64,000 bases of DNA from CALNYZ01 sp942490945 (GCA_942490945.1 CALNYZ010000018.1:496001-560000); one strand, 5' to 3'; positions 35,396 to 44,812 are shown, counted from the stretch's first letter. The notes: generated by a model from the letters alone, not told the origin. Program-made: numbers and translations.

Positions 35396-36184
35396 ATGAC
35401 ACAAAACGATACGCCGCTAGTGATAGACGGCAAGCTATACCATTCCCGCCTGCTCGTTGGAACAGGTAAATACAAAGACATGGAACAAACCCGACTGGCC
35501 ATTGAAGCCAGTGGTGCGGAAATTGTCACGGTTGCGGTGCGACGCAGCAATATCGGTCAGAATCCGGATGAACCGAACTTGCTGGAGATTTTGCCGCCAG
35601 ACAAATATACCCTGTTACCGAATACCGCCGGCTGCTACACCGCTGATGATGCAGTGCGCACCTGTCGCCTGGCGCGGGAATTACTTGATGGCCATAACCT
35701 GGTGAAGCTCGAAGTATTGGGCGACGAAAAAACCCTGTTCCCCGATGTGCAGCAAACTCTTAAAGCGGCTGAAGTCCTGATCAAGGACGGCTTTAAAGTC
35801 ATGGTTTATACCAGTGATGATTTGTTAATCGCCAAAGAACTCGAACAAATGGGCTGTGTTGCCGTCATGCCACTTGCCGCGCCGATAGGTTCGGGGCTGG
35901 GCATTCGTAATCCCTATAATATTCGTTTTATTATTGAGGAATTGAAATGCCCGGTGCTGGTGGACGCCGGTGTCGGCACCGCCTCGGATGCGGCGGTGGC
36001 AATGGAACTGGGTTGCGCCGGGGTGCTCATGAATACGGCCATTGCTGCAGCGAAAGATCCCATACTCATGGCCTCGGCCATGAAAAAAGCTATCGAGGCC
36101 GGGCGCGAAGCCTTTCTCGCGGGTCGTATGCCACGTAAGCGCTACGCCAGCGCCTCATCGCCACTTGATGGTATGTTTATCTAG
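35396..36184 (+). CDS. thiG: Thiazole synthase ThiG
   Basis: 262 residues, family length. It condenses deoxyxylulose phosphate, dehydroglycine and ThiS thiocarboxylate into the thiazole of thiamine. Evidence: LLVGTGKYKD, VAVRR, NTAGCYTADDAVRTCRLARE, KLEVLGD with the Schiff-base Lys region, PLAAPIGSGLGI and VLVDAGVGTASDAAVAMELG. It follows thiS, and trmB starts 15 bp after it, an order common in gammaproteobacteria. Confidence 0.96.
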   Translation: MTQNDTPLVIDGKLYHSRLLVGTGKYKDMEQTRLAIEASGAEIVTVAVRRSNIGQNPDEPNLLEILPPDKYTLLPNTAGCYTADDAVRTCRLARELLDGHNLVKLEVLGDEKTLFPDVQQTLKAAEVLIKDGFKVMVYTSDDLLIAKELEQMGCVAVMPLAAPIGSGLGIRNPYNIRFIIEELKCPVLVDAGVGTASDAAVAMELGCAGVLMNTAIAAAKDPILMASAMKKAIEAGREAFLAGRMPRKRYASASSPLDGMFI

Positions 36185-36199
36185 GTTAGCCTGTTCAGC

Positions 36200-36895
36200 A
36201 TGACCGCCCCGCATTCCATGCAACCCCATCATCGCCGTATTTTGAGCTTTGTGAAACGCGAAGGGCGTTTGACCAAAGGTCAGTTACGAGCGCTTGATGA
36301 GTTGTATCCGCAATACAGTGCCGATATATCACAACTTATTGATTTTAAAAGTCTATTTGGCAATACCCATCCAGTGGTCTTGGAGATAGGATTTGGCAAC
36401 GGTCAGTCGCTGGCCAGTATGGCCCAGGCGCAGCCTGACTATAATTACCTCGGACTGGAAGTACATCGTCCCGGTGTCGGCAATCTGCTACTGCAGATCG
36501 AACAGCTTGGCCTGAGAAATATAAGGGTGCTGAATCATGATGCGGTGGAAGTGCTAAATCGCAATATTGCAGATGCTTCGCTACAGCGGGTAATGATATT
36601 TTTCCCCGATCCCTGGCACAAGAAACGCCACAACAAGCGCCGTATTATTCAGCCCGATTTCGTGAAGTTACTGGCGCAAAAGCTACAATCAAATGGTGTG
36701 CTACATCTGGCAACGGATTGGCAAGACTATGCCGAGCATATGTTGGCAGTGTTGGAACAGTCACCTGACTTTGTGAACGAGTCTGGTAAAAACAGCTTCG
36801 CGCCGCGTCCGGACTATCGTCCGCTGACGAAATTCGAGCAACGTGGTCAACGACTCGGACATGGCGTGTGGGATTTACTCTATAAAAGAAAGTAA
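36200..36895 (+). CDS. trmB: tRNA (guanine-N7-)-methyltransferase
   Basis: 231 residues. It makes m7G46 in tRNA variable loops. SAM motif LEIGFGNGQSLASMA, NYLGLEVHRPGVG, RVLNHDAVE, the signature FFPDPWHKKRHNKRRII and LATDWQDYAEHM are all in the usual order. In operon with thiS and thiG. Confidence 0.96.
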   Translation: MTAPHSMQPHHRRILSFVKREGRLTKGQLRALDELYPQYSADISQLIDFKSLFGNTHPVVLEIGFGNGQSLASMAQAQPDYNYLGLEVHRPGVGNLLLQIEQLGLRNIRVLNHDAVEVLNRNIADASLQRVMIFFPDPWHKKRHNKRRIIQPDFVKLLAQKLQSNGVLHLATDWQDYAEHMLAVLEQSPDFVNESGKNSFAPRPDYRPLTKFEQRGQRLGHGVWDLLYKRK

Positions 36896-36897
36896 CG

Positions 36898-37503
36898 ATG
36901 CATTTCAAGGCCATTTACATGCATTTAATAATGGTTATGCTGGGAGTCCTGGCATATACATTTGCAAATGTGGACAGCCAGAACGGTTTTTTCAGCCTGT
37001 TGTTGCCGACAGTGCTGGTGTTTACTATCTTGTACCTTATCGCGCTAATCATTTACCTCATCCATAAAGCCCGACATCCGACCAGCCACAATGAGCATGT
37101 GGGCTTGTTAAGTGAAGCTGTGCAGGAGCTGGGAAAGAGTAGCAACAACATTAATCTGCAATCCGTGCTAGCAAAAACGTCGCTGGATGCCACGCAAGAG
37201 TCTGTCTCTCAAACAACAGCCATCCCGCCAGCGGTGCATTTTTCTGCCAGCCTCGAGGCAGGTTCTTCATTTGTCGAGGAGCCTGACCAGGATGATATTA
37301 ACCTTGATGCCTGGGAGGATGATGCGAACTGGACGGGGCCGCCCTGGCTAGCCGTGTATTTTAGTAAAAGTGATAGCCGTAGCTGGGTACCAAAGCGCAT
37401 TCCATTGCTGGGCTGGACCCCTAATCTGGGTCACTCTGGTGGTTTTTTGAGCTGGCTCATTATATGGGCAAGTATCACAGTCGTCTGTGTCATTCTGTTA
37501 TAG
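36898..37503 (+). CDS. Membrane protein of unknown function
   Basis: 201 residues. Two N-terminal hydrophobic helices (about 5-25 and 34-55), an acidic and Ser-rich cytoplasmic-looking middle (60-165, with DQDDINLDAWEDDANW), and a final helix (about 180-200). It starts 2 bp after the trmB stop, so it is probably translated with the thi/trmB operon. I recognise no family. Confidence 0.62.
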   Translation: MHFKAIYMHLIMVMLGVLAYTFANVDSQNGFFSLLLPTVLVFTILYLIALIIYLIHKARHPTSHNEHVGLLSEAVQELGKSSNNINLQSVLAKTSLDATQESVSQTTAIPPAVHFSASLEAGSSFVEEPDQDDINLDAWEDDANWTGPPWLAVYFSKSDSRSWVPKRIPLLGWTPNLGHSGGFLSWLIIWASITVVCVILL

Positions 37504-37692
37504 AAATATGTCCATTTATTGTTCATAAAATACTCAAAACTAGTATAAGTTCTTGTTCCATACATTGTTATCAGTTACTTGTTCGCCATTGACGAATAAT
37601 TGACATGGTAAACTAGAACTTGTCTAAGCTACTGTTTTCCCTGGGATTATAAAAATATGTGATCAAATTTTGTTTGCTTTTGATTTTTTTAG

Positions 37693-37708
37693 TGTGATAT
37701 AGTTCACA
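37693..37708. promoter_or_regulatory. Perfect CRP/Vfr-type operator
   Basis: TGTGATATAGTTCACA is the complete TGTGA-N6-TCACA consensus, 50 bp before the start codon of the PEP-CTERM gene. The region before it (37504-37692) has no gene. Regulation by cAMP receptor protein or a Vfr-like relative is inferred from sequence only. Confidence 0.6.
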
Positions 37709-37757
37709 TTACTCGCGGTTGTTGCGGGGGAGAATTTAATTTATAGAGGTCAGCACC

Positions 37758-38453
37758 ATGAAACTTGGTATTACAAAAAGTCTAATAGTCGCATTTAGCC
37801 TGATGACAGCTGCCTCTGTTCAGGCTTATACAATCAACGACACCTATATCGGATCAAATGATCACGGTTATGGTGATCGAATTGGTAATTCAAGCTACGA
37901 AGTTAAAGGTATGGATGTGAATTTCACGGGTGGCATGATGAATGTCCGTGTACACACCAACTTTAATCAGGCAAGTGACCCATACGGTATAGAATTTGGC
38001 GACCTGTTCATCAGTATCGACGGCTGGAATCCAAATGGTAGTGCGCCTTACTACAGTGATAACGCTGCAACCGGTGAATCCTGGGAATTTGCTTTTGATA
38101 CATCACTAAATGGATTGTATGGTGGCAATTTCTCTATTCTGACGTCTGACGATAAAATCGATGCGAGTCGTTATATTTTCCGCAACGGTCAGGAAGTTCA
38201 AATTGCTGGTGGTACATTGTTCGCTGGCAGTTCTGTAGATTTAAGCCACGCTGGTAACGGTGGTTATATCGATTATTCAATTTCAATGGCTTCGCTTGGT
38301 GTGAGCAGCGGATCCAATATCGGATTAAAATGGGGTATGACCTGTGCAAATGATACGATTGAGGGAGTAGTGGCTGTAGCTGAACCTGTGAGTGTTTTAC
38401 TCTTTGGTGTCGGTTTACTTGGTCTGGGAGCTACTCGCCGCAAGTTCTTGTAA
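37758..38453 (+). CDS. Secreted PEP-CTERM-type protein
   Basis: 231 residues. A signal peptide (about 1-23, SVQAYT) precedes a Gly/Asn/Ser/Asp-rich beta-type body. The C-terminus is a sorting signal: AEPVSVLLFGVGLLGLGAT, then RRK. It is a slight variant of the usual V-P-E-P motif (here A-E-P), but has the full hydrophobic helix and basic end processed by exosortase. Two cysteines are not paired clearly. The SD AGAGGT lies close to ATG 37758. The protein is likely exported with or onto exopolysaccharide. Confidence 0.86.
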   Translation: MKLGITKSLIVAFSLMTAASVQAYTINDTYIGSNDHGYGDRIGNSSYEVKGMDVNFTGGMMNVRVHTNFNQASDPYGIEFGDLFISIDGWNPNGSAPYYSDNAATGESWEFAFDTSLNGLYGGNFSILTSDDKIDASRYIFRNGQEVQIAGGTLFAGSSVDLSHAGNGGYIDYSISMASLGVSSGSNIGLKWGMTCANDTIEGVVAVAEPVSVLLFGVGLLGLGATRRKFL

Positions 38454-38490
38454 TTGCACAATCATAATCGGGTCGATCAGCAATGATCGC

Positions 38491-38520
38491 AAAAAAGCAC
38501 ACTCTTGAGTGTGCTTTTTT
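38491..38520. terminator. Bidirectional Rho-independent terminator
   Basis: AAAAAAGCACACT and AGTGTGCTTTTTT form a 13-bp symmetric stem with a 4-base loop, giving a T-run on either strand. It lies between the convergent PEP-CTERM gene (plus) and recG (minus) and can stop both transcripts. Confidence 0.92.
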
Positions 38521-38560
38521 GTTTATATGACATATAAATTCTCACCAGGCGATTCTGCCA

Positions 38561-40696
38561 CTATACGTCAGCAAAATACTTGCTGTTGCCTATCCAGCGG
38601 TTAATCAGACCTGCGACAGATGAAGGGTTATGCTTCAGTAAGCTGCTGGCGAGCTCTGTTATTTCTGGCAGCATGTCTGCATCACGCGGTAATTGTGCAA
38701 TCGAGTATTGTTGTAAACCGGTTTGCCGGGTACCGAGTACTTCGCCTGGACCTCGTAACTCGAGATCTTTCTGCGCGATTTTGAAGCCGTCATTGGTTTC
38801 ACGCATAATCGCCAGCCGTTCTCGAGCCATTTGAGACAGGTTACCGTGGTACATCAACACACAGGCGCTGGCGATACTGCCACGACCGACGCGGCCGCGT
38901 AATTGATGCAATTGCGACAAGCCCAGTCTTTCGGCATTCTCGATTACCATCAGGCTGGCATTCGGCACATCAACGCCAACTTCAATCACAGTCGTCGCGA
39001 CCAGAATCTGAATTTCTCCTGATTTGAAGGCACGCATGATGTGCTCTTTTTGCTGTGGCTTCATACGACCGTGGATTAAGCCTAATTTGAAATCAGTAAT
39101 GGCTGCTGACAATTCTGTAAACGCATCTTCTGCCGCCTGGCATTGCAAGACTTCAGATTCTTCAATCAGCGTGCAAACCCAGTACACTTGTCTGCCCTCG
39201 TGGCACGCGCCTTCAATTCGTTGTACAACGTCAGCGCGCCTTGATACAGGTAACACAACAGTTTCAATTTTTTGACGACCGGGCGGCAGTTCATCAATGA
39301 TGGAACAATCCAGATCCGCATAAACCGTCATGCTCAGTGTGCGCGGAATCGGTGTAGCCGTCATGATGAGCTGGTGTGGCGCCAATTCAGATGTGTGTTC
39401 AGATATCTGCTCGTGCTGATTATTCTTGGTCGAGCCTTTTTTTAATAACGCCAGCCGCTGATGTACACCGAAGCGATGTTGCTCATCAATAATAACCAGA
39501 CCGAGATTGTTAAAGTTGACCTGATCCTGAAACAAGGCATGGGTACCAATAACAATATCAGCATCACCTGAGAGAATTTGTGACAAGGCCGACTTGCGCT
39601 CGGCAGCTTTTAATTTTCCGGTTAGCCAGGTGATAGTAAAACCCAGTGGCTCAAACCAGAGTTTGAAATTTTGATAGTGCTGTTCGGCAAGGATTTCAGT
39701 CGGTGCCATGATGGCAACTTGTTTGTTAGAGGATACTGCACAAAGCGCAGCCAGGGCAGCAACAACCGTCTTGCCTGATCCCACATCACCCTGAAGTAAA
39801 CGTTGCATGGGGACAGGTTTGCCAAGGTCAGATTTAATCGCTTCGAATACACGTTGTTGTGCAGCGGTAAGCGTGAAGGGAAGTGCAGCCAGGAATTGTT
39901 GTTCCAGTTTCGGGTTTATATACAATGTTTCTGCAGGGTGTGTCTGAACTTTCTCACGTAATTGCTTCAGGCTCAGAATATGCGCGAGAATCTCCTCGAA
40001 GGCCAAACGTCGTTGCATGGGATGTTGACCTTGTTCCAGTTGCGCAACTGAAACATCCGGTGGTGGTTGATGTAAATATAAAATGGCTTCTTTAAATTCC
40101 ACCAGCTGCAGTTTTTCGCGTATCACATCTGGTAAATATTCAGGAATATGAATTTTATCCTGTTCGATGATTGTCAGTGCATTTCTTAACAGGTTACGCA
40201 TGCTGAGTTGATGCAGCCCTTCGGTGACAGGGTATATTGGTGTCAATGTTTCATCAACAGGCTGCGGGGTGATTGTGTCACTTATATTATATTCAGGGTG
40301 AATCATTTCAAGATGTTTGCCGCTGCGACGTACCTCGCCATAACATCGAATAGTCTGTCCTCGTGCCAGGCTCTGCTGTTGTGCGCTACTGAAATGGAAA
40401 AATCGTAACGTGATACTTCCGGTTCCATCCTGCAGATGACAAAGCAGCATGCGCTTACGCGCAAACTTAATTTCTGTAAGCTGAATTTTGCCTTCGATTA
40501 CGGCGTGGTCACCACTGCGTAAACTGCCAATGGGATGTATGCGGGTGCGATTTTCATAACGCAATGGTAAATGCACCAGCAAGTCATGAATCGAGTGAAT
40601 GTTGATTTTACTGAGTCGTTCGGCAAGTCTTGGGCCGACACCTTTTAAACGTTGGATATCAGTTTTACCATGATCGGAGCCGGTTATAGTTGCCAT
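38561..40696 (-). CDS. recG: ATP-dependent DNA helicase RecG
   Basis: 711 residues. RecG remodels stalled replication forks and Holliday junctions. The wedge/OB domain (about 60-160) is followed by helicase motifs: LLQGDVGSGKT (I), APTEILAEQHY (Ia), IIDEQHRFG (II, DEQH), TATPIPRT (III), VATTVIEVGVDVPNA and RLGLSQLHQLRGRVGRG (V/VI), and the C-terminal TRG-like region. Typical proteobacterial length. Confidence 0.96.
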   Translation of the reverse strand: MATITGSDHGKTDIQRLKGVGPRLAERLSKINIHSIHDLLVHLPLRYENRTRIHPIGSLRSGDHAVIEGKIQLTEIKFARKRMLLCHLQDGTGSITLRFFHFSSAQQQSLARGQTIRCYGEVRRSGKHLEMIHPEYNISDTITPQPVDETLTPIYPVTEGLHQLSMRNLLRNALTIIEQDKIHIPEYLPDVIREKLQLVEFKEAILYLHQPPPDVSVAQLEQGQHPMQRRLAFEEILAHILSLKQLREKVQTHPAETLYINPKLEQQFLAALPFTLTAAQQRVFEAIKSDLGKPVPMQRLLQGDVGSGKTVVAALAALCAVSSNKQVAIMAPTEILAEQHYQNFKLWFEPLGFTITWLTGKLKAAERKSALSQILSGDADIVIGTHALFQDQVNFNNLGLVIIDEQHRFGVHQRLALLKKGSTKNNQHEQISEHTSELAPHQLIMTATPIPRTLSMTVYADLDCSIIDELPPGRQKIETVVLPVSRRADVVQRIEGACHEGRQVYWVCTLIEESEVLQCQAAEDAFTELSAAITDFKLGLIHGRMKPQQKEHIMRAFKSGEIQILVATTVIEVGVDVPNASLMVIENAERLGLSQLHQLRGRVGRGSIASACVLMYHGNLSQMARERLAIMRETNDGFKIAQKDLELRGPGEVLGTRQTGLQQYSIAQLPRDADMLPEITELASSLLKHNPSSVAGLINRWIGNSKYFADV

Positions 40697-40748
40697 GACA
40701 GAGATAACGAGAGTTGTGTCAGATATTATGCAAGGCGGGTAAATTTAA

Positions 40749-41132
40749 TCAGGCAAGTTCCAGTACCGCATCCATTTCAACCTGTGCACCTTTTGGCAGG
40801 GCTGCCACACCTATCGCAGCACGCGCCGGATAGGGTTCGACAAAAAATTCTGCCATTGTCTCGTTGACGACGGGAAAGTTACCCAGATCAGTTAAAAAGA
40901 CATTTAATTTAACGACATCCTTGAGACTGCCACCAGCAGCTTTTGCGACAGCCTGTAAATTATTGAACACTTGTTGAATGTGAAGTTTTATATCGCCATC
41001 GACCAATTCCATAGTACCCGGAACAAGCGGGATTTGGCCGGAGAGATATACTGTGTTACCGACTTTGACAGCTTGTGAATAGGTGCCAATTGCCTGCGGC
41101 GCCTGATCAGTTTTAATAATTTCACGTGACAT
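40749..41132 (-). CDS. ridA: RidA-family enamine/imine deaminase
   Basis: 127 residues from ATG 41132, with AAGGAT 7 bases upstream (an upstream start at 41162 is unlikely). RidA hydrolyses reactive 2-aminoacrylate and related imines. Family marks: QAIGTYSQAV, YLSGQIPLVP, the conserved Arg in PARAAIGVAALPKGA, and EMDAVLEL. Placed between spoT and recG, 26 bp after the spoT stop, as in E. coli relatives that keep spoT near recG. Confidence 0.95.
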   Translation of the reverse strand: MSREIIKTDQAPQAIGTYSQAVKVGNTVYLSGQIPLVPGTMELVDGDIKLHIQQVFNNLQAVAKAAGGSLKDVVKLNVFLTDLGNFPVVNETMAEFFVEPYPARAAIGVAALPKGAQVEMDAVLELA

Positions 41133-41158
41133 GGATTTATCCTTATTGTTCCTGAACT

Positions 41159-43300
41159 TCAACCTATTCTGTTAATACGCTTTACCATATCAACTGCACG
41201 TAAACTTTTGATTACGACAGACAGGTGTTTGCGATTTTTTACATCAACACTGAGCGTAATAGTAGAGTGGGTGCCATCACGCTCGGTTATATTAATGTTT
41301 TCAATATTTGAATTGTTTTCTGCAATAGTAGAAGCAATTTTTGCCAGTGCACCGCGCTGATTATGCACATACATTCTTATATCAGCAATAAAATCACGCT
41401 CGATATTATCTTCCCACTCTACTTCAATCCACTTTTCAGGTTTGGATCGGGCGTCAGAAACATTTTTACATTTTTGTGTGTGGATAACAATTCCCTTGCC
41501 GGAACTCAGAAAGCCCAGAATATTATCTCCCGGAATAGGGTGACAGCACCTGGCAAAACTGACAACAGTCCCTTCGGTTCCACGTATGGTAAGTGGTTCA
41601 GTATGAGGTTGGCTACGCTTCAGGATACCGAAACGTTTCTTTGCAGGTAATCCCTGAGCCTCAATCAGCGCCCGGGCGACCATGATAGGTACATGATTGC
41701 CCATGCCGATATCTGAAAGCAGATGATCGAATGTATCAAATTTGAATTCCTTGGTGACTTTTTGTTTTGCAGATTCAGGAATGTCTGACAGTTGTTTATC
41801 AAACGCGGAAAGATTTCTGTCTATGAGGCGCTGTCCGAGAACAATTGATTCATCATGTTGCATGTTTTTAAGAAATGCGCGAATGTTGGTGCGTGCTTTG
41901 GCTGTTTTAACAAAATCCAGCCAGGTCGGATTGGGATGCGCACCCGGTGCAGTAATAATCTCTATAGACTGACCGGTATAAAGTGTTGTGCGAAGTGGCA
42001 TTAAGCGTCGATCAATCTTTACTGCTACACACTGATTACCCACTTGTGTGTGAACAGCATAGGCAAAATCAACCGCCGTTGCACCGCGAGATAGCACCAT
42101 GATATCGCCGCTCGGGGTAAACACATAAACTTCGTCGGGAAACAGATCAATCTTGACGTTTTCCAGAAACTCCATTGAGTTGCCGGCGTGTTGTTGTATT
42201 TCAAGAACTCCTCGTAACCATTCGCGGGCACGAATTTGTGCGCTATTTTGTGTGCTTTCACCCGTATCGCTTTTATATAACCAATGCGCAGCAATACCAT
42301 TTTCAGCAACCTTGTCCATTTCTTCTGTACGAATCTGTACTTCGATGTTAATACCGTATTGACTGAATAATACGGTGTGCAAGGATTGGTAGCCATTGGC
42401 TTTGGGTATGGCGATGTAGTCCTTGAATTTTCCGGGTACCGGTGTGTAGAGATTATGTGCGGCACCAAGCACCCGATAACACATATCAACTGAATCAACG
42501 ATAATGCGAAATGCATAGACATCCATGACTTCGTTAAATGACAAATGTTTGCTCTGCATTTTTTTGTAAATGCCATAGAGGTGTTTTTGTCGACCGATTA
42601 CCTTGCCTGTTAATTGGTGTTCATTTAGCCGGGTTGTAAGAGAGTCTTCGAGCTTGCCGACTATTTCCTTGCGGTTGCCACATGCTTTTTTAATGTGTGC
42701 TTCCATGATAAGCGCGCGTAACGGATACATAGCCTTGAATCCAAGGTCTTCGAGTTCAATGCGAATTTTATTCATACCTAACCGGTTTGCTATCGGCGCA
42801 TAGATATCGAGTGTTTCCCTGGCAATCCGGCGCCGTTTGTCCGGACGCATTGCAGACAAGGTACGCATGTTATGTAATCGGTCGGCAAGCTTGATGAGGA
42901 TGACGCGAATGTCCGCGACCATCGCCAGCATCATTTTGCGAAAATTTTCCGCCTGTGCTTCGGCGCGACTTTCGAATTTAATGTGGGTAAGTTTGCTGAC
43001 ACCATCAACCAGCTCGGCAACTTCCGGGCCGAATTTTTCGCTTAGTTGTTCCTTTGCAGTTGGTGTGTCCTCGATCACATCATGCAGTATCGCAGCGATA
43101 ATGCTTTTATGATCCATGTACATTTCGGCAAGAATGCGTGCCACGGAGAGAGGATGAAAGATGTAGGGTTCACCGCTGGCGCGATGTTGTCCTTCGTGCG
43201 CTTCTGCACTGAACAGGTAGGCCTGGTAGATTTCTGTTATTTGTTCGGTATCAAGATAGTTCTCGAGCAGCTCGCATAAATGCCCGATACGAAAAGGCAC
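41159..43300 (-). CDS. spoT: Bifunctional (p)ppGpp synthase/hydrolase SpoT
   Basis: 713 residues. The HD hydrolase has HDVIEDTP (near 72) and the synthase has YAFRIIVDSVDMCYRVLG, AIPKANGYQSLHT and EVQIRTEEMD. TGS (VYVFTPSGDIMVLSRGAT), a Cys region (FARCCHPIPGD) and a C-terminal ACT domain follow. The start is GTG 43300, supported by alignment of PFRIGHLCELLENYL with E. coli SpoT. This start codon lies inside the 3' arm of a terminator-like hairpin (see 43292-43318). Confidence 0.96.
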   Translation of the reverse strand: MPFRIGHLCELLENYLDTEQITEIYQAYLFSAEAHEGQHRASGEPYIFHPLSVARILAEMYMDHKSIIAAILHDVIEDTPTAKEQLSEKFGPEVAELVDGVSKLTHIKFESRAEAQAENFRKMMLAMVADIRVILIKLADRLHNMRTLSAMRPDKRRRIARETLDIYAPIANRLGMNKIRIELEDLGFKAMYPLRALIMEAHIKKACGNRKEIVGKLEDSLTTRLNEHQLTGKVIGRQKHLYGIYKKMQSKHLSFNEVMDVYAFRIIVDSVDMCYRVLGAAHNLYTPVPGKFKDYIAIPKANGYQSLHTVLFSQYGINIEVQIRTEEMDKVAENGIAAHWLYKSDTGESTQNSAQIRAREWLRGVLEIQQHAGNSMEFLENVKIDLFPDEVYVFTPSGDIMVLSRGATAVDFAYAVHTQVGNQCVAVKIDRRLMPLRTTLYTGQSIEIITAPGAHPNPTWLDFVKTAKARTNIRAFLKNMQHDESIVLGQRLIDRNLSAFDKQLSDIPESAKQKVTKEFKFDTFDHLLSDIGMGNHVPIMVARALIEAQGLPAKKRFGILKRSQPHTEPLTIRGTEGTVVSFARCCHPIPGDNILGFLSSGKGIVIHTQKCKNVSDARSKPEKWIEVEWEDNIERDFIADIRMYVHNQRGALAKIASTIAENNSNIENINITERDGTHSTITLSVDVKNRKHLSVVIKSLRAVDMVKRINRIG

Positions 43301-43318
43301 CGGATCTTGCGGTGCCTT
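43292..43318 (-). promoter_or_regulatory. Terminator-like hairpin containing the spoT start codon
   Basis: On the minus strand AAGGCACCG, a 7-base loop and CGGTGCCTT form a 9-bp perfect stem followed by TTTT. It lies between rpoZ and spoT. The GTG start of spoT (43300-43298) is in the second arm, so the hairpin can both end rpoZ transcripts and hide the spoT start. Confidence 0.7.
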
Positions 43319-43412
43319 GAACTCTTGAATTGGCCTTGCGATGACTGGCCTCCTGTTAAATTAGCTGCAATATATACTGGATATCGCGTGCAATCAGGGA
43401 TTGCACCAATAA

Positions 43413-43847
43413 CTAATCTTCAGTTGAATTTTCGTCGCTGTTTCCAGGCATGGCACCCATGCTGCTACCTAAATCTGCGGCGAGGGCTGCGGCCAGCGCA
43501 GCGGCAACATCAACTTCACCTGCAGCTTCAGCCGTTTCACTTTCAGCGCTATCATCAGCCTGCGCGGCGAGTACACCCACTTCTGTTTCAGCTTCACTGG
43601 ACATGGTTGCAGCATCTGCTTCTGTTTCTTCTTCGACGCTGGGAATGTCTTCTTCATTGAGCACGCTGGCATCAATAAAGTTCTCCGAAATTTCACGAAG
43701 TGCCATAACGGTCGGTTTGTCGTTTTCCCACTCCAGGTGAGCGGGCGAACCCATGGCGAGTTGACGGGCACGTTTTGCGGCGACTAAAACCAGTTCGAAG
43801 CGGTTTTCCAGGTTATCAAGACAATCTTCTACTGTAACTCGTGCCAT
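43413..43847 (-). CDS. rpoZ: RNA polymerase omega subunit with acidic tail
   Basis: 144 residues. The first 70 (MARVTVEDCLDNLENRFELV, AAKRARQL, ENDKPTVMALREI) are classic omega, which helps assemble polymerase and forms part of one ppGpp site. Enteric omega is about 91 residues. Here a further 60 or so residues form a Glu/Ala-rich low-complexity tail (DAATMSSEAETEVGVLAAQA; VAAALAAALAADLG). The gene belongs to the gmk-rpoZ-spoT series. Confidence 0.94.
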   Translation of the reverse strand: MARVTVEDCLDNLENRFELVLVAAKRARQLAMGSPAHLEWENDKPTVMALREISENFIDASVLNEEDIPSVEEETEADAATMSSEAETEVGVLAAQADDSAESETAEAAGEVDVAAALAAALAADLGSSMGAMPGNSDENSTED

Positions 43848-44090
43848 TTAAAATCTCCAAAAATACTTATTAATCAATGTCTTAAGACGATTTAGCCGCC
43901 ATATATGACAAATTATCATTGTCCGGCGGCCAATTACAGAAACTATATATAGTATATCCCTGTCACTGCCGCCATGCCAGTCTGGCGAGCATTCATTGCA
44001 GAGCGGATTTATGGTCGATTTATTTGAATTCAGAGTGGGTCTGAACTTACAGAAAGGTTTCGTCGCTACCTGCCATGGTCGTCAAGGAAG

Positions 44091-44714
44091 TTACTTGTTG
44101 GACAGCAGATCCGAAAGCAATTTTTCATGACGTGTTGCGACCTTGTCGAGTCGTTGCCGTTGCGCAAGTACTACAGCCTGCAGTTCGCTGAGTGCGGTAT
44201 CGAATTTATCATTTATCACCAGATAATCAAATTCCGCGTAATGCGACATTTCATTGATGGCGTCACGCATGCGGCGATTAATGATTTCGTCAGAATCTGT
44301 GCCACGTCCTTGCAGGCGTTTTTCCAGTTCTGTGCGCGACGGCGGCAAGATAAATACACTGACGGCATCCGGCATCAGTCGACGCACCTGTTGCGCACCT
44401 TGCCAGTCTATTTCGAGAATAACATCCTGACCTTGCGCGAGTTGTGACTGTAGTGCGCCTTGCGATGTACCATAATAATTATCGAATACACGTGCATGTT
44501 CAATAAACTCGCCACGTTCAACCATCGCTTCAAAGTTTTCAATGTCAGTAAAATGGTAGTGCACACCATTTTCTTCACCAGCACGCATGGCGCGTGTTGT
44601 GTGAGAAATCGAAACATTGATTCCAGTTATTGCATCTAATAGTGCTTTTACCAGACTGGTTTTGCCGGCGCCGGAAGGGGCGGAAAATATAAACAGGGTG
44701 CCATATGTATTCAT
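44091..44714 (-). CDS. gmk: Guanylate kinase
   Basis: 207 residues. Converts GMP to GDP. P-loop FSAPSGAGKTSLVK, SHTTRAMRAGEENGVHYHF (GMP binding), EIDWQGAQQVRR and RGTDSDEIINRRM are present. In the uninterrupted chromosome its ATG would lie 4 bases after the yicC stop. An integrated element now separates the two by 9.7 kb, so gmk must be transcribed from a promoter within the element end (44743-44890) or by read-through. I see no strong promoter there. Confidence 0.96.
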   Translation of the reverse strand: MNTYGTLFIFSAPSGAGKTSLVKALLDAITGINVSISHTTRAMRAGEENGVHYHFTDIENFEAMVERGEFIEHARVFDNYYGTSQGALQSQLAQGQDVILEIDWQGAQQVRRLMPDAVSVFILPPSRTELEKRLQGRGTDSDEIINRRMRDAINEMSHYAEFDYLVINDKFDTALSELQAVVLAQRQRLDKVATRHEKLLSDLLSNK

Positions 44715-44722
44715 AAAATTAC

Positions 44723-44742
44723 TCGATATTCTGTACCTGTTC
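44723..44742. repeat. Left attachment-site core
   Basis: TCGATATTCTGTACCTGTTC, identical to 54438-54457. On the minus strand it reads as the last codons of yicC (E-Q-V-Q-N-I-E) followed by GAG TAA and, 4 bases later, the gmk ATG. It is thus the displaced original end of yicC. Confidence 0.92.
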
Positions 44743-44812
44743 GTAGTAGGATAGGGTGAAAATATTTAAAATACAATAACTTAGGGTTGTTTACCATCTG
44801 CTGAATGGTGTA

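Noticed and set aside
43450..43740. 96-codon Ala/Ser-rich open frame on the plus strand
   Set aside because: It is antisense to the low-complexity tail of rpoZ and has no ribosome site. Its composition mirrors the GC-biased repeat.
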